A stretch of 9,444 nucleotides of DNA from Maricaulis sp. (GCA_002694345.1 NZLV01000227.1:1-9444); one strand, 5' to 3'. Positions 1 to 7,939 are shown, counted from the first letter of the stretch. Numbers and translations are program-made. The notes: a model not told the origin generated them from the letters alone.

Positions 1-360
1 CGCCAGATAGTAGAGGCGAATCTTGTCTTCATCGGGATCCAGCGCCGCCTTCAGGTCGAGCCAGTCATCCCCGTCCCGGCTGACATCGAGGGCGCTGTAG
101 TGGATGAGCTGGGTGAAACGGGTCCAGTTGTCCTGACGTTCGGCGCAGGCATCGCCAGTCATGATGTGGGTGGCGGCCAGCGTCCGGAAGTCCTCATCGC
201 TGAGCGTGTCGCGGGCGGCGGCGATGATGCGGCTGTCCTCGGTGATCTGGCCATCGCACCAGCGGTGGAACAGGGCCGGGATCAGCTTGCGCAGGGCCAG
301 GTCACCTGTCGCGCCAAACACAACGATATCAAACGGTTCAACTGGGACGAGTTCGGCCAT
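1..360 (-). CDS. zwf: Glucose-6-phosphate 1-dehydrogenase, N-terminal part (runs off left edge)
   Basis: The minus-strand frame starting at ATG (complement of 358-360) is open to the window edge and gives the first 120 residues. Residues 10-26 read FDIVVFGATGDLALRKL, which contains the family's N-terminal dinucleotide-binding signature GxxGDLAxxK (residues 16-25); the visible part ends in RLYYLA, matching the strand that leads to the YLA(T/V)PP segment of this family. The enzyme oxidises glucose 6-phosphate to 6-phosphogluconolactone with NAD(P)+, feeding the Entner-Doudoroff and pentose phosphate routes in the cytosol. The start is supported by a GGAAGG Shine-Dalgarno sequence (complement of 366-371) 5 bases upstream and by an in-frame stop at 388-390. 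Family members are about 490 residues, so roughly three quarters lie outside. The gene is divergent from hemN. Catalytic residues further downstream cannot be seen. Confidence 0.95.
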   Translation of the reverse strand, partial: MAELVPVEPFDIVVFGATGDLALRKLIPALFHRWCDGQITEDSRIIAAARDTLSDEDFRTLAATHIMTGDACAERQDNWTRFTQLIHYSALDVSRDGDDWLDLKAALDPDEDKIRLYYLA

Positions 361-391
361 GGACGCCTTCCGATCGTGGATTTCCCGCTAG

Positions 392-415
392 TCTCGCGAT
401 CAGTCTAGAGCGAGA
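392..415. promoter_or_regulatory. Inverted repeat in the zwf-hemN divergent region (possible operator)
   Basis: TCTCGC (392-397) and GCGAGA (410-415) form a perfect 6-base inverted repeat with a 12-base spacer. It lies 32 bases upstream of the zwf start codon, in the region where a zwf promoter or its leader would be expected. It does not fit the HexR-type palindrome known for zwf in other bacteria. A 10-base palindrome, CGGTCGACCG, lies at 444-453. The arms are short, and a repeat of this length can arise by chance in GC-rich DNA, so a regulatory role is a guess. Confidence 0.2.
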
Positions 416-599
416 ATGTTACCCCTACCATAGCCGAAGCCAGCGGTCGACCGGCCCCCGGCCCACCTGCCGCCCTGCAACCTTTTGTCGCTGCGCGCTT
501 TGGGCACATGGCGCGAAGGAACATCGGGTCTAGTCTGCGCCCAACCCATGCGAAACCATCGCGCAATCGCGTGAACTCGGCCCGCACACCCTGTCAGGT

Positions 600-628
600 C
601 CGACCCGATTGCGTCCAGACCGACCCGA
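600..628 (+). repeat. Direct repeat upstream of hemN, 20-base period
   Basis: The 9-base word CCGACCCGA occurs at 600-608 and again at 620-628, exactly 20 bases (about two helical turns) apart. The second copy runs into the AAAGGG Shine-Dalgarno sequence of hemN (628-633). The spacing would suit a regulator binding one face of the helix, but the words are short and GC-rich. I saw no TTGAT-N4-ATCAA (FNR/FixK type) site in 361-641, although such sites often control hemN in alphaproteobacteria. Confidence 0.25.
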
Positions 629-641
629 AAGGGAAACCGAC

Positions 642-1976
642 ATGCTCCACGCCGTTCCGACCCAGCCCGCCCGTTTCATGGAGCGCTATGTGCTGGAAGC
701 CGTGCCGCGCTACACCTCCTATCCGCCCGCCACCCGTTTCCATGACGGGGTGGGCGCGGCGAACTGGTCGGTCTGGATGGATGAACAGCCGGAGCGTCCG
801 GTCCTGTCGCTCTATGTCCACATCCCCTTCTGCAAGACGATGTGCTGGTATTGCGGGTGCAACACGACCGTGCCGAACCGGGATGAGCGGGTGGCCCGCT
901 ATCTCGACGCGCTGGACCGTGAGATCCGGACCCGGCCGGCGCCGGAAAACGGTATTGTGCACCACATCCATTTCGGTGGCGGTTCGCCGGACATGCTGTC
1001 GCCCGAGCGTTTCCACCGGATCATGGACGCCTTCCGCGACCGGTTCGAGATCGCGGACGAGGCCGAGATCGCCGTCGAGCTGGATCCGCGCGGTGTGACG
1101 GAAGACCTGGCCGAGGCCTTGGCCGCCGCCGGTGTCACCCGGGCCAGCCTGGGCGTGCAGGACCTGTCCCCGGAAGTGCAGACCCTGATCCACCGCATCC
1201 AGCCGGCAGAAACCGTCGCCCGCGCCGCCATGCGGCTGCGCCGCGCCGGCATCCTCGCCATCAATATGGACATCATGTACGGCCTGCCCGCCCAGACAGT
1301 GGAGCGGGTTGAAGCAACGGCCCGCGCCGTCGCCGACATGGGCGCCGACCGGGTCTCGGTGTTCGGCTATGCCCATGTGCCCTGGTTCAAGAAGCACCAG
1401 CGCGCCATTCCCGAGGACCGCCTGCCTGGCGCCAGCGAACGCTTCGACCAGATGCATGCAGCGGCCGCCTGCTTGAAGGATGCCGGCTATGCCGCGATCG
1501 GTTTCGACCACTTCGCGCGGCCGGAAGACAGTCTGGCGCGCGCCGCCCGAGCCGGCGAATTGCGGCGGAATTTCCAAGGCTATACCGACGATCCCTATGA
1601 TGTGCTGATCGGCTATGGCGCCTCTTCAATCAGTGAGAGCCGGCAGGGCTATCTGCAAAACCTCACCGATCCGGCTCACTATGCCCAGGCCCTGGAGAAC
1701 GGCACCCCGGTCCAGGTGCGCGGACTGGAACGCACGCCCACCGAATGCGAGACCGGCGAGCGGATCGCGCGGCTCCTGTGTGATTTCGAGGTCGAGCCGG
1801 GCCCTGACGGGTTCGACGCGGAGGCCCTGGCCGACGTTATCGCCGACGGGCTGGTCGTTCTGCGCCCCGACCGCCTGATCGTCACCCCGGCCGGCCGCCC
1901 CTATGTCCGCAATATCGCGGCCCGCATCGACCCGGCCTTCCAGGCGACCGTAAACCAGCACAGCCAGGCGGTTTGA
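642..1976 (+). CDS. hemN: Oxygen-independent coproporphyrinogen III oxidase (radical SAM)
   Basis: This 444-residue protein (E. coli HemN is 457) catalyses the oxygen-independent oxidative decarboxylation of coproporphyrinogen III to protoporphyrinogen IX in haem synthesis, in the cytosol. PRYTSYPPA at residues 22-30 is the N-terminal hallmark separating HemN from HemW. The radical SAM cluster motif CxxxCxxC is C64, C68 and C71, followed by the extra HemN cysteine C73 (CKTMCWYCGC). FGGGSP at 111-116 is the SAM-binding glycine motif. Further family blocks are SLGVQDLSPEVQ, NMDIMYGLPAQT, YAHVPWFKKHQ, IGFDHFA and RNFQGYTD. I chose ATG 642 because AAAGGG (628-633) lies 8 bases upstream; an in-frame TTG at 609 would add 11 unlikely residues. 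The gene stands alone, divergent from zwf. All key residues are present, so it should be active. It implies an ability to make haem at low oxygen; whether an aerobic HemF also exists cannot be seen here. Confidence 0.97.
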   Translation: MLHAVPTQPARFMERYVLEAVPRYTSYPPATRFHDGVGAANWSVWMDEQPERPVLSLYVHIPFCKTMCWYCGCNTTVPNRDERVARYLDALDREIRTRPAPENGIVHHIHFGGGSPDMLSPERFHRIMDAFRDRFEIADEAEIAVELDPRGVTEDLAEALAAAGVTRASLGVQDLSPEVQTLIHRIQPAETVARAAMRLRRAGILAINMDIMYGLPAQTVERVEATARAVADMGADRVSVFGYAHVPWFKKHQRAIPEDRLPGASERFDQMHAAAACLKDAGYAAIGFDHFARPEDSLARAARAGELRRNFQGYTDDPYDVLIGYGASSISESRQGYLQNLTDPAHYAQALENGTPVQVRGLERTPTECETGERIARLLCDFEVEPGPDGFDAEALADVIADGLVVLRPDRLIVTPAGRPYVRNIAARIDPAFQATVNQHSQAV

Positions 1977-2000
1977 CGGGGACACGCCACACACAGCCCT

Positions 2001-2034
2001 TCTCCTCCACCGGGGAGAGGGGCTGCACAGCCCC
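2001..2034 (+). repeat. Twin back-to-back hairpins after hemN (REP-like or weak terminator)
   Basis: Two inverted repeats touch end to end. TCTCC (2001-2005) pairs with GGAGA (2014-2018) over an 8-base loop, and GGGGCT (2019-2024) pairs perfectly with AGCCCC (2029-2034) over a GCAC loop. They begin 24 bases after the hemN stop. No T-run follows (the next bases are GGCCATC), so this is not a standard intrinsic terminator. The CCCTTCTCC...GGGGAGAGGGG style resembles dispersed intergenic palindromes common in alphaproteobacteria. It could stabilise the hemN mRNA 3' end or help end transcription. Confidence 0.4.
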
Positions 2035-2059
2035 GGCCATCATCCCGCCGCAAAACTCT

Positions 2060-2087
2060 CTGACAGGTAATCCGCCTGGCCCATAAA
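2060..2087 (+). promoter_or_regulatory. Possible promoter for tamA-tamB
   Basis: CTGACA (2060-2065) differs from the TTGACA -35 consensus at one base. It is followed after 16 bases by CATAAA (2082-2087), which matches TATAAT at four positions. Transcription would start near 2094, giving a leader of about 45 bases before tamA. The stretch around it is one of the few AT-richer patches in the gap. No experimental start is known here, and alphaproteobacterial promoters can deviate from these hexamers. Confidence 0.3.
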
Positions 2088-2114
2088 AGGGGAGGACTTC
2101 CCAAGGGAGGTCTT
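2087..2114 (+). repeat. Direct repeat with embedded palindrome in the tamA leader (possible operator)
   Basis: AAGGGGAGGACTT (2087-2099) is followed by AAGGGAGGTCTT (2103-2114): two near-identical direct copies, one base shorter in the second and with one A/T change. Within them GACTTCCC (2095-2102) and GGGAGGTC (2105-2112) form an inverted repeat around AA with a single T/G mismatch. The element overlaps or immediately follows the candidate -10 region and would cover the transcription start. It could be a repressor or activator site, an RNA hairpin in the leader, or a remnant of a dispersed repeat. Confidence 0.35.
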
Positions 2115-2138
2115 ATAGAACCGGGCTGGACAGTCTCG

Positions 2139-3857
2139 GTGACGGGTGTGAGAGCGCTTTTTCTTTCAGCTTGCGTTTTGTGCGTTGCAGGGCCCGCCTG
2201 GGCCCAGCCCCTTGCCCAGGTGGAAGGGGTCGAGGACACCGCCTTGCTGACCGCGCTCAACCAGGCGATCGGCGAGCAGTCTGCCTCCACCAATGGCGCA
2301 TCCAGCGCGCTGCGCCAGGCCCGCAATGCGGCCAGCCGGGCGCGGCGCCTGCTGCGATCCCAGGGCTATTATGCCGCCACGGTAACGCCCGCCCTGGGAG
2401 CCGAGCGCCAACCTGTTCTGCGGATCGAGACCGGGCCGCGTTTCCGGATCAGTTCGGTTGCCGCCGAGACCGGAGGCGATGAAGACGCGCAGGCGGTCGC
2501 CCTCGATGCCATCGAGCTTCCCCTGCAAGACCCGCTGGTCGCCCAGGCCGTGATCGATGCCGAAGCGCGGGGCCTGCACGCCTTGCAGGCGGGCGGCTGG
2601 CCGGATGCTGCCGTTGGCGAACGGGATGTCGTTGTCGACCATGCCGCCTCCACCAGCCAGATCACCTTCCGCTATGCCCCCGGCCCCTGGTCCACCTATG
2701 GCGAGATCAGCCGGGAGACCGGCGCCTGGCGACCGGAATTCATCGCGCGCATGTCACCGCTGGAACCGGGGGCTCCGGCCAGCCGCGAAGACCTGCTGAC
2801 CTATCAGCGCCGGCTTGATGCGCTGGACAGTGTGCGCTCGGCCCGGGTGAGCCTGGGCGAGGTTGGTGAGGACGGTCACCGTCCGGTCGAGATCGAGCTG
2901 ACCCCGTCCGCCCGCCATTCCATCGAAACCGGGCTGAGCTATTCCACCAGCGAAGGCGCCGGCGGCACGGCCCGCTGGATCCGCCGCAATCTGCTGGGCA
3001 GCGATGAGACCCTGACGCTGACGGGCAATCTGGCGACGCTGAACCAGTCGGTCGGCGCCCAGGTCTCGCGACCGCACTGGCGCCGCTATGACCAGACGCT
3101 GTTCGTCCATACCGAGCTCAAATCGGAGGATACGGACGCCTACAGCCAGGATCAGGCGGAAATCGGCGCGGAGATCACCCGCGAGGATGGCCGCCGCCTG
3201 TACGGGGCTGGCGTGCGTCTGGACTGGTCGGATGTCACCGATGCGGCCGGTCAGCGCCAGGTCATCACGGCCGCGCTGGACTTGGTCGCCGGCTATGACA
3301 GCCGCAATGATCCGCTCGACCCGACCGCCGGCATAAGGGGCCTGGTCCAGGTCACCCCGGCCACCACGCTGGGTGATTGCGAGTGCCAGTATCTGCGGCT
3401 GGAAATGCGCGGCAGCGCCTATCACGGGCTGAGCGAAAACCTGGTCGCGGCGACCCGCGTGCGCCTGGGCTCGGTCCTGGGCACGACGGCCACCTCGATG
3501 CCGGCTGACCAGCGTTTCTATGCTGGCGGCGGCGGGTCGGCGCGGGGTTTCGACTACCAGTCGCTGAGCCCGCTGGCGGCCGATGGCACGCCCTTTGGCG
3601 GCACGTCCGTGGTGGAGACCAGTCTGGAACTGCGCTGGCGGGTACGCGAGCGCTGGGGCGTGGTCGGCTTTGTCGACAGCGCCATGGCCGCCGATACCAG
3701 CCAGCCGGACTTTTCCCAGATCCGCAGCTCGGCCGGGATCGGGCTTCGCTATTATTTCGACTTCGCCCCGGTGCGGGTGGACATCGCCACGCCGCTGGAC
3801 CGGCGCGATGGCGAGGACCCGTTCCAGATCTATTTCAGCCTCGGGCAGGCCTTCTAG
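2139..3857 (+). CDS. tamA: Outer-membrane translocation and assembly module protein TamA
   Basis: This 572-residue Omp85-superfamily protein (E. coli TamA is 577) sits in the outer membrane and works with TamB in outer-membrane protein assembly and, in recent models, phospholipid transport to the outer membrane. A signal peptide (RALFLSACVLCVAGPAWA, cleaved before QP) is followed by about 240 residues of POTRA-type sequence, including a typical RRLLRSQGYYAATV segment, then a 16-strand-type barrel from about residue 265. GGGGSARGF at 463-471 is the conserved loop-6 motif (R469-G-F) ahead of YQSLSP. The protein ends in FSLGQAF with the terminal aromatic used for barrel recognition. The start is uncertain. 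GTG 2139 has only a weak GGA (2128-2130) 8 bases upstream. GTG 2148 has GGTGA (2138-2142) 5 bases upstream and gives a tidier signal peptide, three residues shorter. The only cysteines of the mature protein are C414 and C416. tamB follows without a gap. Confidence 0.95.
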   Translation: MTGVRALFLSACVLCVAGPAWAQPLAQVEGVEDTALLTALNQAIGEQSASTNGASSALRQARNAASRARRLLRSQGYYAATVTPALGAERQPVLRIETGPRFRISSVAAETGGDEDAQAVALDAIELPLQDPLVAQAVIDAEARGLHALQAGGWPDAAVGERDVVVDHAASTSQITFRYAPGPWSTYGEISRETGAWRPEFIARMSPLEPGAPASREDLLTYQRRLDALDSVRSARVSLGEVGEDGHRPVEIELTPSARHSIETGLSYSTSEGAGGTARWIRRNLLGSDETLTLTGNLATLNQSVGAQVSRPHWRRYDQTLFVHTELKSEDTDAYSQDQAEIGAEITREDGRRLYGAGVRLDWSDVTDAAGQRQVITAALDLVAGYDSRNDPLDPTAGIRGLVQVTPATTLGDCECQYLRLEMRGSAYHGLSENLVAATRVRLGSVLGTTATSMPADQRFYAGGGGSARGFDYQSLSPLAADGTPFGGTSVVETSLELRWRVRERWGVVGFVDSAMAADTSQPDFSQIRSSAGIGLRYYFDFAPVRVDIATPLDRRDGEDPFQIYFSLGQAF

Positions 3858-6800
3858 ATGGCGAAGCGCTCCCCTCTCATCCAGTTCGCGATCTGGCTGG
3901 GCCTGATCGGGCTGAGCCTGATCCTGGTCGGCGCCGGACTGCGCTGGGCAGCCGGGTCCGCGCCGGGCCGCTGGGCCGTTATGCGCATGCTGGACGGCCG
4001 GGTCGTGGCCGGCCAGACCTTGGCGCTGGATGGCTTGTCCGGAGACCCGCTCTCGCAATTGCGCATCGACCGGCTGACGCTCAGCGATGCCGAAGGTGTC
4101 TGGCTGGAAGCCCACAGCATCGCGCTGGACTGGCAGGCGAGCAGCCTGGCCGCCGGCCCCTATCAGATCGACCGGCTGAGCGTGGACCGGGTGAGTGTCC
4201 TGCGGCGTCCCGCCGGCCGGGAGACTGCACCGGACAGCGCTTCCGGCCCGGTCAACCTACCGGCCCTGCATCTGGGCCTGCTGGAGATTGCCGAGATCGC
4301 GCTGGCCGAAGGCGTCGCCGGACCGCAGGCCCGGCTGCAAGTGGAAGCCAGTGCCGACATTGCGGCCCTTACCGCCGCGTCGGGACATTTGCGGATCGAG
4401 CGGCTGGATGCACCGGGTGATTACCTGCTGGCGGATCTGGACCTGACCGGCGACGTCATTTCCGGCTCGCTCGATGCCCGGGCGGCTCCGGACGGACCGC
4501 TCGCCGCTCTGGCACGCCTGCCCGGACGGGAGCTGACCGCGCGCGGCGGGCTGGACGGCAATTGGAATGCGGGATCCGGCGACCTGGCCCTGCAGGCCGA
4601 CAGCCAGGCCCTGCTGCAGGGTGATCTGAACTGGACGCCGACCGGCTGGGACGCATCGGGACGGGCCCATATCCGCGCCTGGGGCTTGTTGCCGGACACC
4701 TATCAGGACTTGGTCGAACACGCCGATTTCCAGGCCGAGGGCCTGCGCGAACCGGGCTGGGCGCTGAGCGAGGTCCGCGCCCAGAGCGAAGGCGGCGCGC
4801 TGACCCTGCGTCCGGCATCAACCGGCGAAGCCGGGGTCTGGGATGCCTCCGGGGAGATCGGCGAACGCCTGATCGCCGCCCTGAGTCAGGACCGGCTGCA
4901 AGGCGACCATCTGTCCTGGCAGGGCCGCGTCCGTCGCGATACGGCGGGCTGGCATTTGCGCGGCGATGCGCAAGCGCGTGCGCTGGAAGCCGAGGGCCGG
5001 ACGCTGGCAACGGCGAACGGCCCGCTGGATCTGGATTATGCAGGCGCATTGCTGCGGATCGACACACAGCTGAGCCTCGACGGGATCGGCACGGGCCAGG
5101 AGACACTGGATACCGCCCTTGCAGACGGCGCCCATCTGGCTCTGACCGGACAATGGCAGGGCGCTGACCGCCTGATCGATATCGAACAGGCCCTGCTGAC
5201 GAGCCCGGCAGGCCAAATGACCGCCAGCGGTCTCTACCCGCTGGACGGCAATCCGGCGCTGACGGCCACGCTGAACCTGGTGGATGCCGGTTTGGTGCAG
5301 GCCGATCTGTCCGGACCGGCGCAAATCCGCCTGTCCGCCCCCTCCCTGGACAGCGCCCTGATCGAGCTGGACGGGCAGTCCCTGGTCTGGCCGGACACGG
5401 CGGGGGGCCTGCTGGACGGTCTGACCGGACGGGTGCTTGTGTCCCGCGCAGGCGCAGGCTGGCGGTTCGAGGAAATCGACCTGGCTTCCAACGGGCTGGT
5501 GCTGGATGCCCGGGCGCTGTGGTCACCCGACAGCTGGACGCTGGACGGGGATTTGGCGGTGTCCGGACAAGTGCCGGTCAGCCGGCTGGACGTGGACGGC
5601 GCGCTGGCGACCGCTTTCAGCGCGCGCTCGGACACGACCGGCCTGCACTGGCGCAGCGCGTCACGCTCGACCGCGTTGAGCGCCGGACCGGTACAGCTGG
5701 ACGACCCCAACCTGGTGCTGGACGCCGTCCGCACGGACGGGGTGATCACCGCCGACTGGGAAATCACGGCGAGCCGCAACAGCAAGCCCGTCCACCTGGC
5801 CGGGACGGCGGGCTGGTCCGCTCCGGACTGGCATGTCGACATCACCGAAGGCCGGCTGAGCCCGTTTGCCCTCACCGGTGGCGCCCGTCAGGCCGACGGT
5901 CAGGTGCGGGCACAACTGGATATCCTGCTCGGCGATCGCGCCTCGGCGGCGCTGCAATTCGCCGGAGCCCAGAGTGACTTGCGGGCGGGCCGGATCGAGG
6001 CCGACATCCAGCTCAATGGTCATGACTTTTCCGGCGGCCACATCGACACGGCCCGGCTGAACCTGGCCGGTCCGCTGTCCGGTCTGGACATCACCAGTTC
6101 CGTGGCGGGCGAACTGCGCAGCCCCTTCCGTCTCAGCACGACCGGCCGGTTGTCCCTGGCCGAGACCGGCGCGGTGGAACTCAGCCTCGTGCCGCAGGGC
6201 CGTTGGGCCATCCATGACATTGTCAGCCGCGAACCGGTGCATCTGACCGTCAACGAGGCCGGGCTGGACCTGTCCGGCGGGATTGGTCTGGGAGATGGCG
6301 CGATCCGGCTGCACTATCGTGATGGTGACGAGGCCCGGGACCTGACCCTCTCCATCGAGGACCTGCCGATCACCGCCCTGTCCGACATTGCCGCCATGCC
6401 GCCGGCCGGCGGGACCCTGTCCGGCGGCGCTGAACTCGCCGAAATCGATGCGCTCTGGCAGGGCACCGCCTGGATGGAAGCGCAAGAGCTGGTGTCGCTG
6501 GGCGATGAGGACATTTCCCCCCTGAACATCCGTTCCGACATGAGCCTGACACCGGACAGATTGCGGGTGGAAACCGGTCTGACCGGTGCGGAGCTGGAAA
6601 CGACCAGCTGGCTGGAACGGGCCGGGCCGACGCCGAGCCTGCTGGCCCTGCTGGGCGAAGAGGATGCCGCGCTGACCGGACAATTGGTGACCAATGGCGA
6701 TCTGGCCGTGCTGGCCCCGCTTGTCCTGCCCGAGACCGTGATCCTGCAGCGCGCCCGTGTGGAAGGCGATGTCGATCTGACCGGCCAGCGCGGGGCGCCG

Positions 6801-7928
6801 GTTCTGGACGGACGGATCGCCGTCAATGGCGGGCAATTGCGCGTGACCTCGACCCAGACCGAATTGCGGGGCATCCGCCTGCGCGCCCGGTTTGACGGGA
6901 ACGGGTTCGACCTGGTGCGCTTTGAGGCCAGTGATGGCCGCGATGGCAGCATCACCGGCAGTGGCGAAGTCCGCTTCCCGGTGGAAGGCCCGCGCGGCCA
7001 GGCCAGTTTCACTTTCAGCCAATTGCTGGCGACCCACCGCAATGACCTGACCATCCAGGCCAGCGGCGATACAGCGCTCGCCCTGGACGGGTCGGGCCTG
7101 CTGATCTCGGGTGCGGCCGAGCTGGACCAGTTGCGGGCCGAACCAGCGCTCAACGGCGCAGCCTCAATCCCGGAACTGGATGTGCGCGAGATCAATCTGC
7201 CCAAGAACCGCAGCGCCCAGGCCCGCGCCTCGCTGCCGGTCCGGCTGGACTATGCGGTCCATGCTGACCGCAATGTCTATGTCAGCTCACGGGCCTTCTC
7301 CTCGGAATGGGGTGTGGACCTGCGGGTGACCGGGCCCAGCGGCAAGCCCAACCTGACCGGCACGGCCAGCCTGGTGGGCGGCAATGCCTTTGTCCTCAAC
7401 CGCCGCTTCACCCTGGATGAAGGCGAATTGCGCTTTGACGGCTCGCCGAGCGATGCCCGGGTGGACATCACCGCCTCTCACACCCGCACCGGTTTCTCGG
7501 CCCAGGCGCGGGTGACGGGACCGGCCAGCGCGCCGCGCATCACCTTGTCCAGCGAGCCCTCCTTGCCGGAAGACGAGATCCTGTCGCGCCTGCTGTTCGA
7601 CGAATCCGTCAGCGAGCTGGGCGCCTTCGAGGCAGCCCAGCTGGCTGCCCAATTGTCCGGCCAGAACCTGTTGAACATCGTCGGCCAATTGCGCGATTTC
7701 GCGGGGATCGACCGGCTCGACCTGTCGACGGATGCCGACGGCAATATCTCGGTCACCGGGGGGCGCCGGTTCGGGGATGACGTCTATGTCGAAGTGGGAA
7801 GCTCGGGCGCCTCGGCCCTGTCCCAGGCGCTGGTGGAATGGCAATTGACGCCGGAATTGAGCCTGTTGTCGCGTATTTCCGCGGACACGGATGCGGCGGT
7901 TTCCCTGCGCTGGCGCCGCGACTATTGA
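3858..7928 (+). CDS. tamB: Translocation and assembly module subunit TamB (DUF490)
   Basis: At 1356 residues (E. coli TamB is 1259) this is a large AsmA/TamB-type protein: an inner-membrane anchor with a long beta-rich periplasmic bridge that meets TamA at the outer membrane. One hydrophobic N-terminal helix (about residues 7-30, LIQFAIWLGLIGLSLILVGAG) acts as an uncleaved anchor. The rest is repetitive short beta-strand sequence rich in L, D, G and A, with no cysteine anywhere, as suits a beta-taco hydrophobic groove. The C-terminal TamB domain (DUF490, roughly residues 1000-1356) shows PRITLSSEPSLPEDEILSRLLF near 1228-1246 and the closing SLRWRRDY. ATG 3858 follows the TAG of tamA directly, with no strong ribosome site, so translation is probably coupled. 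Both genes are in the same reading frame. Role assignment comes from the family and the TamA partner; the central repeats alone would not identify it. Confidence 0.95.
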   Translation: MAKRSPLIQFAIWLGLIGLSLILVGAGLRWAAGSAPGRWAVMRMLDGRVVAGQTLALDGLSGDPLSQLRIDRLTLSDAEGVWLEAHSIALDWQASSLAAGPYQIDRLSVDRVSVLRRPAGRETAPDSASGPVNLPALHLGLLEIAEIALAEGVAGPQARLQVEASADIAALTAASGHLRIERLDAPGDYLLADLDLTGDVISGSLDARAAPDGPLAALARLPGRELTARGGLDGNWNAGSGDLALQADSQALLQGDLNWTPTGWDASGRAHIRAWGLLPDTYQDLVEHADFQAEGLREPGWALSEVRAQSEGGALTLRPASTGEAGVWDASGEIGERLIAALSQDRLQGDHLSWQGRVRRDTAGWHLRGDAQARALEAEGRTLATANGPLDLDYAGALLRIDTQLSLDGIGTGQETLDTALADGAHLALTGQWQGADRLIDIEQALLTSPAGQMTASGLYPLDGNPALTATLNLVDAGLVQADLSGPAQIRLSAPSLDSALIELDGQSLVWPDTAGGLLDGLTGRVLVSRAGAGWRFEEIDLASNGLVLDARALWSPDSWTLDGDLAVSGQVPVSRLDVDGALATAFSARSDTTGLHWRSASRSTALSAGPVQLDDPNLVLDAVRTDGVITADWEITASRNSKPVHLAGTAGWSAPDWHVDITEGRLSPFALTGGARQADGQVRAQLDILLGDRASAALQFAGAQSDLRAGRIEADIQLNGHDFSGGHIDTARLNLAGPLSGLDITSSVAGELRSPFRLSTTGRLSLAETGAVELSLVPQGRWAIHDIVSREPVHLTVNEAGLDLSGGIGLGDGAIRLHYRDGDEARDLTLSIEDLPITALSDIAAMPPAGGTLSGGAELAEIDALWQGTAWMEAQELVSLGDEDISPLNIRSDMSLTPDRLRVETGLTGAELETTSWLERAGPTPSLLALLGEEDAALTGQLVTNGDLAVLAPLVLPETVILQRARVEGDVDLTGQRGAPVLDGRIAVNGGQLRVTSTQTELRGIRLRARFDGNGFDLVRFEASDGRDGSITGSGEVRFPVEGPRGQASFTFSQLLATHRNDLTIQASGDTALALDGSGLLISGAAELDQLRAEPALNGAASIPELDVREINLPKNRSAQARASLPVRLDYAVHADRNVYVSSRAFSSEWGVDLRVTGPSGKPNLTGTASLVGGNAFVLNRRFTLDEGELRFDGSPSDARVDITASHTRTGFSAQARVTGPASAPRITLSSEPSLPEDEILSRLLFDESVSELGAFEAAQLAAQLSGQNLLNIVGQLRDFAGIDRLDLSTDADGNISVTGGRRFGDDVYVEVGSSGASALSQALVEWQLTPELSLLSRISADTDAAVSLRWRRDY

Positions 7929-7939
7929 TCCGGTCCCAG

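Noticed and set aside
444..453. The palindrome CGGTCGACCG as an operator
   Set aside because: Short self-complementary words of this composition are common by chance in GC-rich DNA, and nothing else supports it.
405..587. A 60-codon minus-strand frame in the zwf-hemN intergenic region
   Set aside because: It is rich in A, R and G, resembles no family I know, and I saw no convincing ribosome site; it is more likely non-coding upstream DNA.
609..641. A longer hemN starting at TTG 609
   Set aside because: The extra residues do not resemble the family, and ATG 642 has a well-placed AAAGGG, so the shorter form is preferred.
2754..4115. A long minus-strand open frame (453 codons) opposite tamA and the start of tamB
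   Set aside because: It lies opposite well-supported family proteins, its translation is low-complexity (rich in A, Q, R, G), and such antisense frames are expected in GC-rich DNA with strong third-position bias.
5661..7037. A minus-strand open frame (458 codons) within tamB
   Set aside because: It is fully opposite tamB, has no domain, and shows shadow-type composition.
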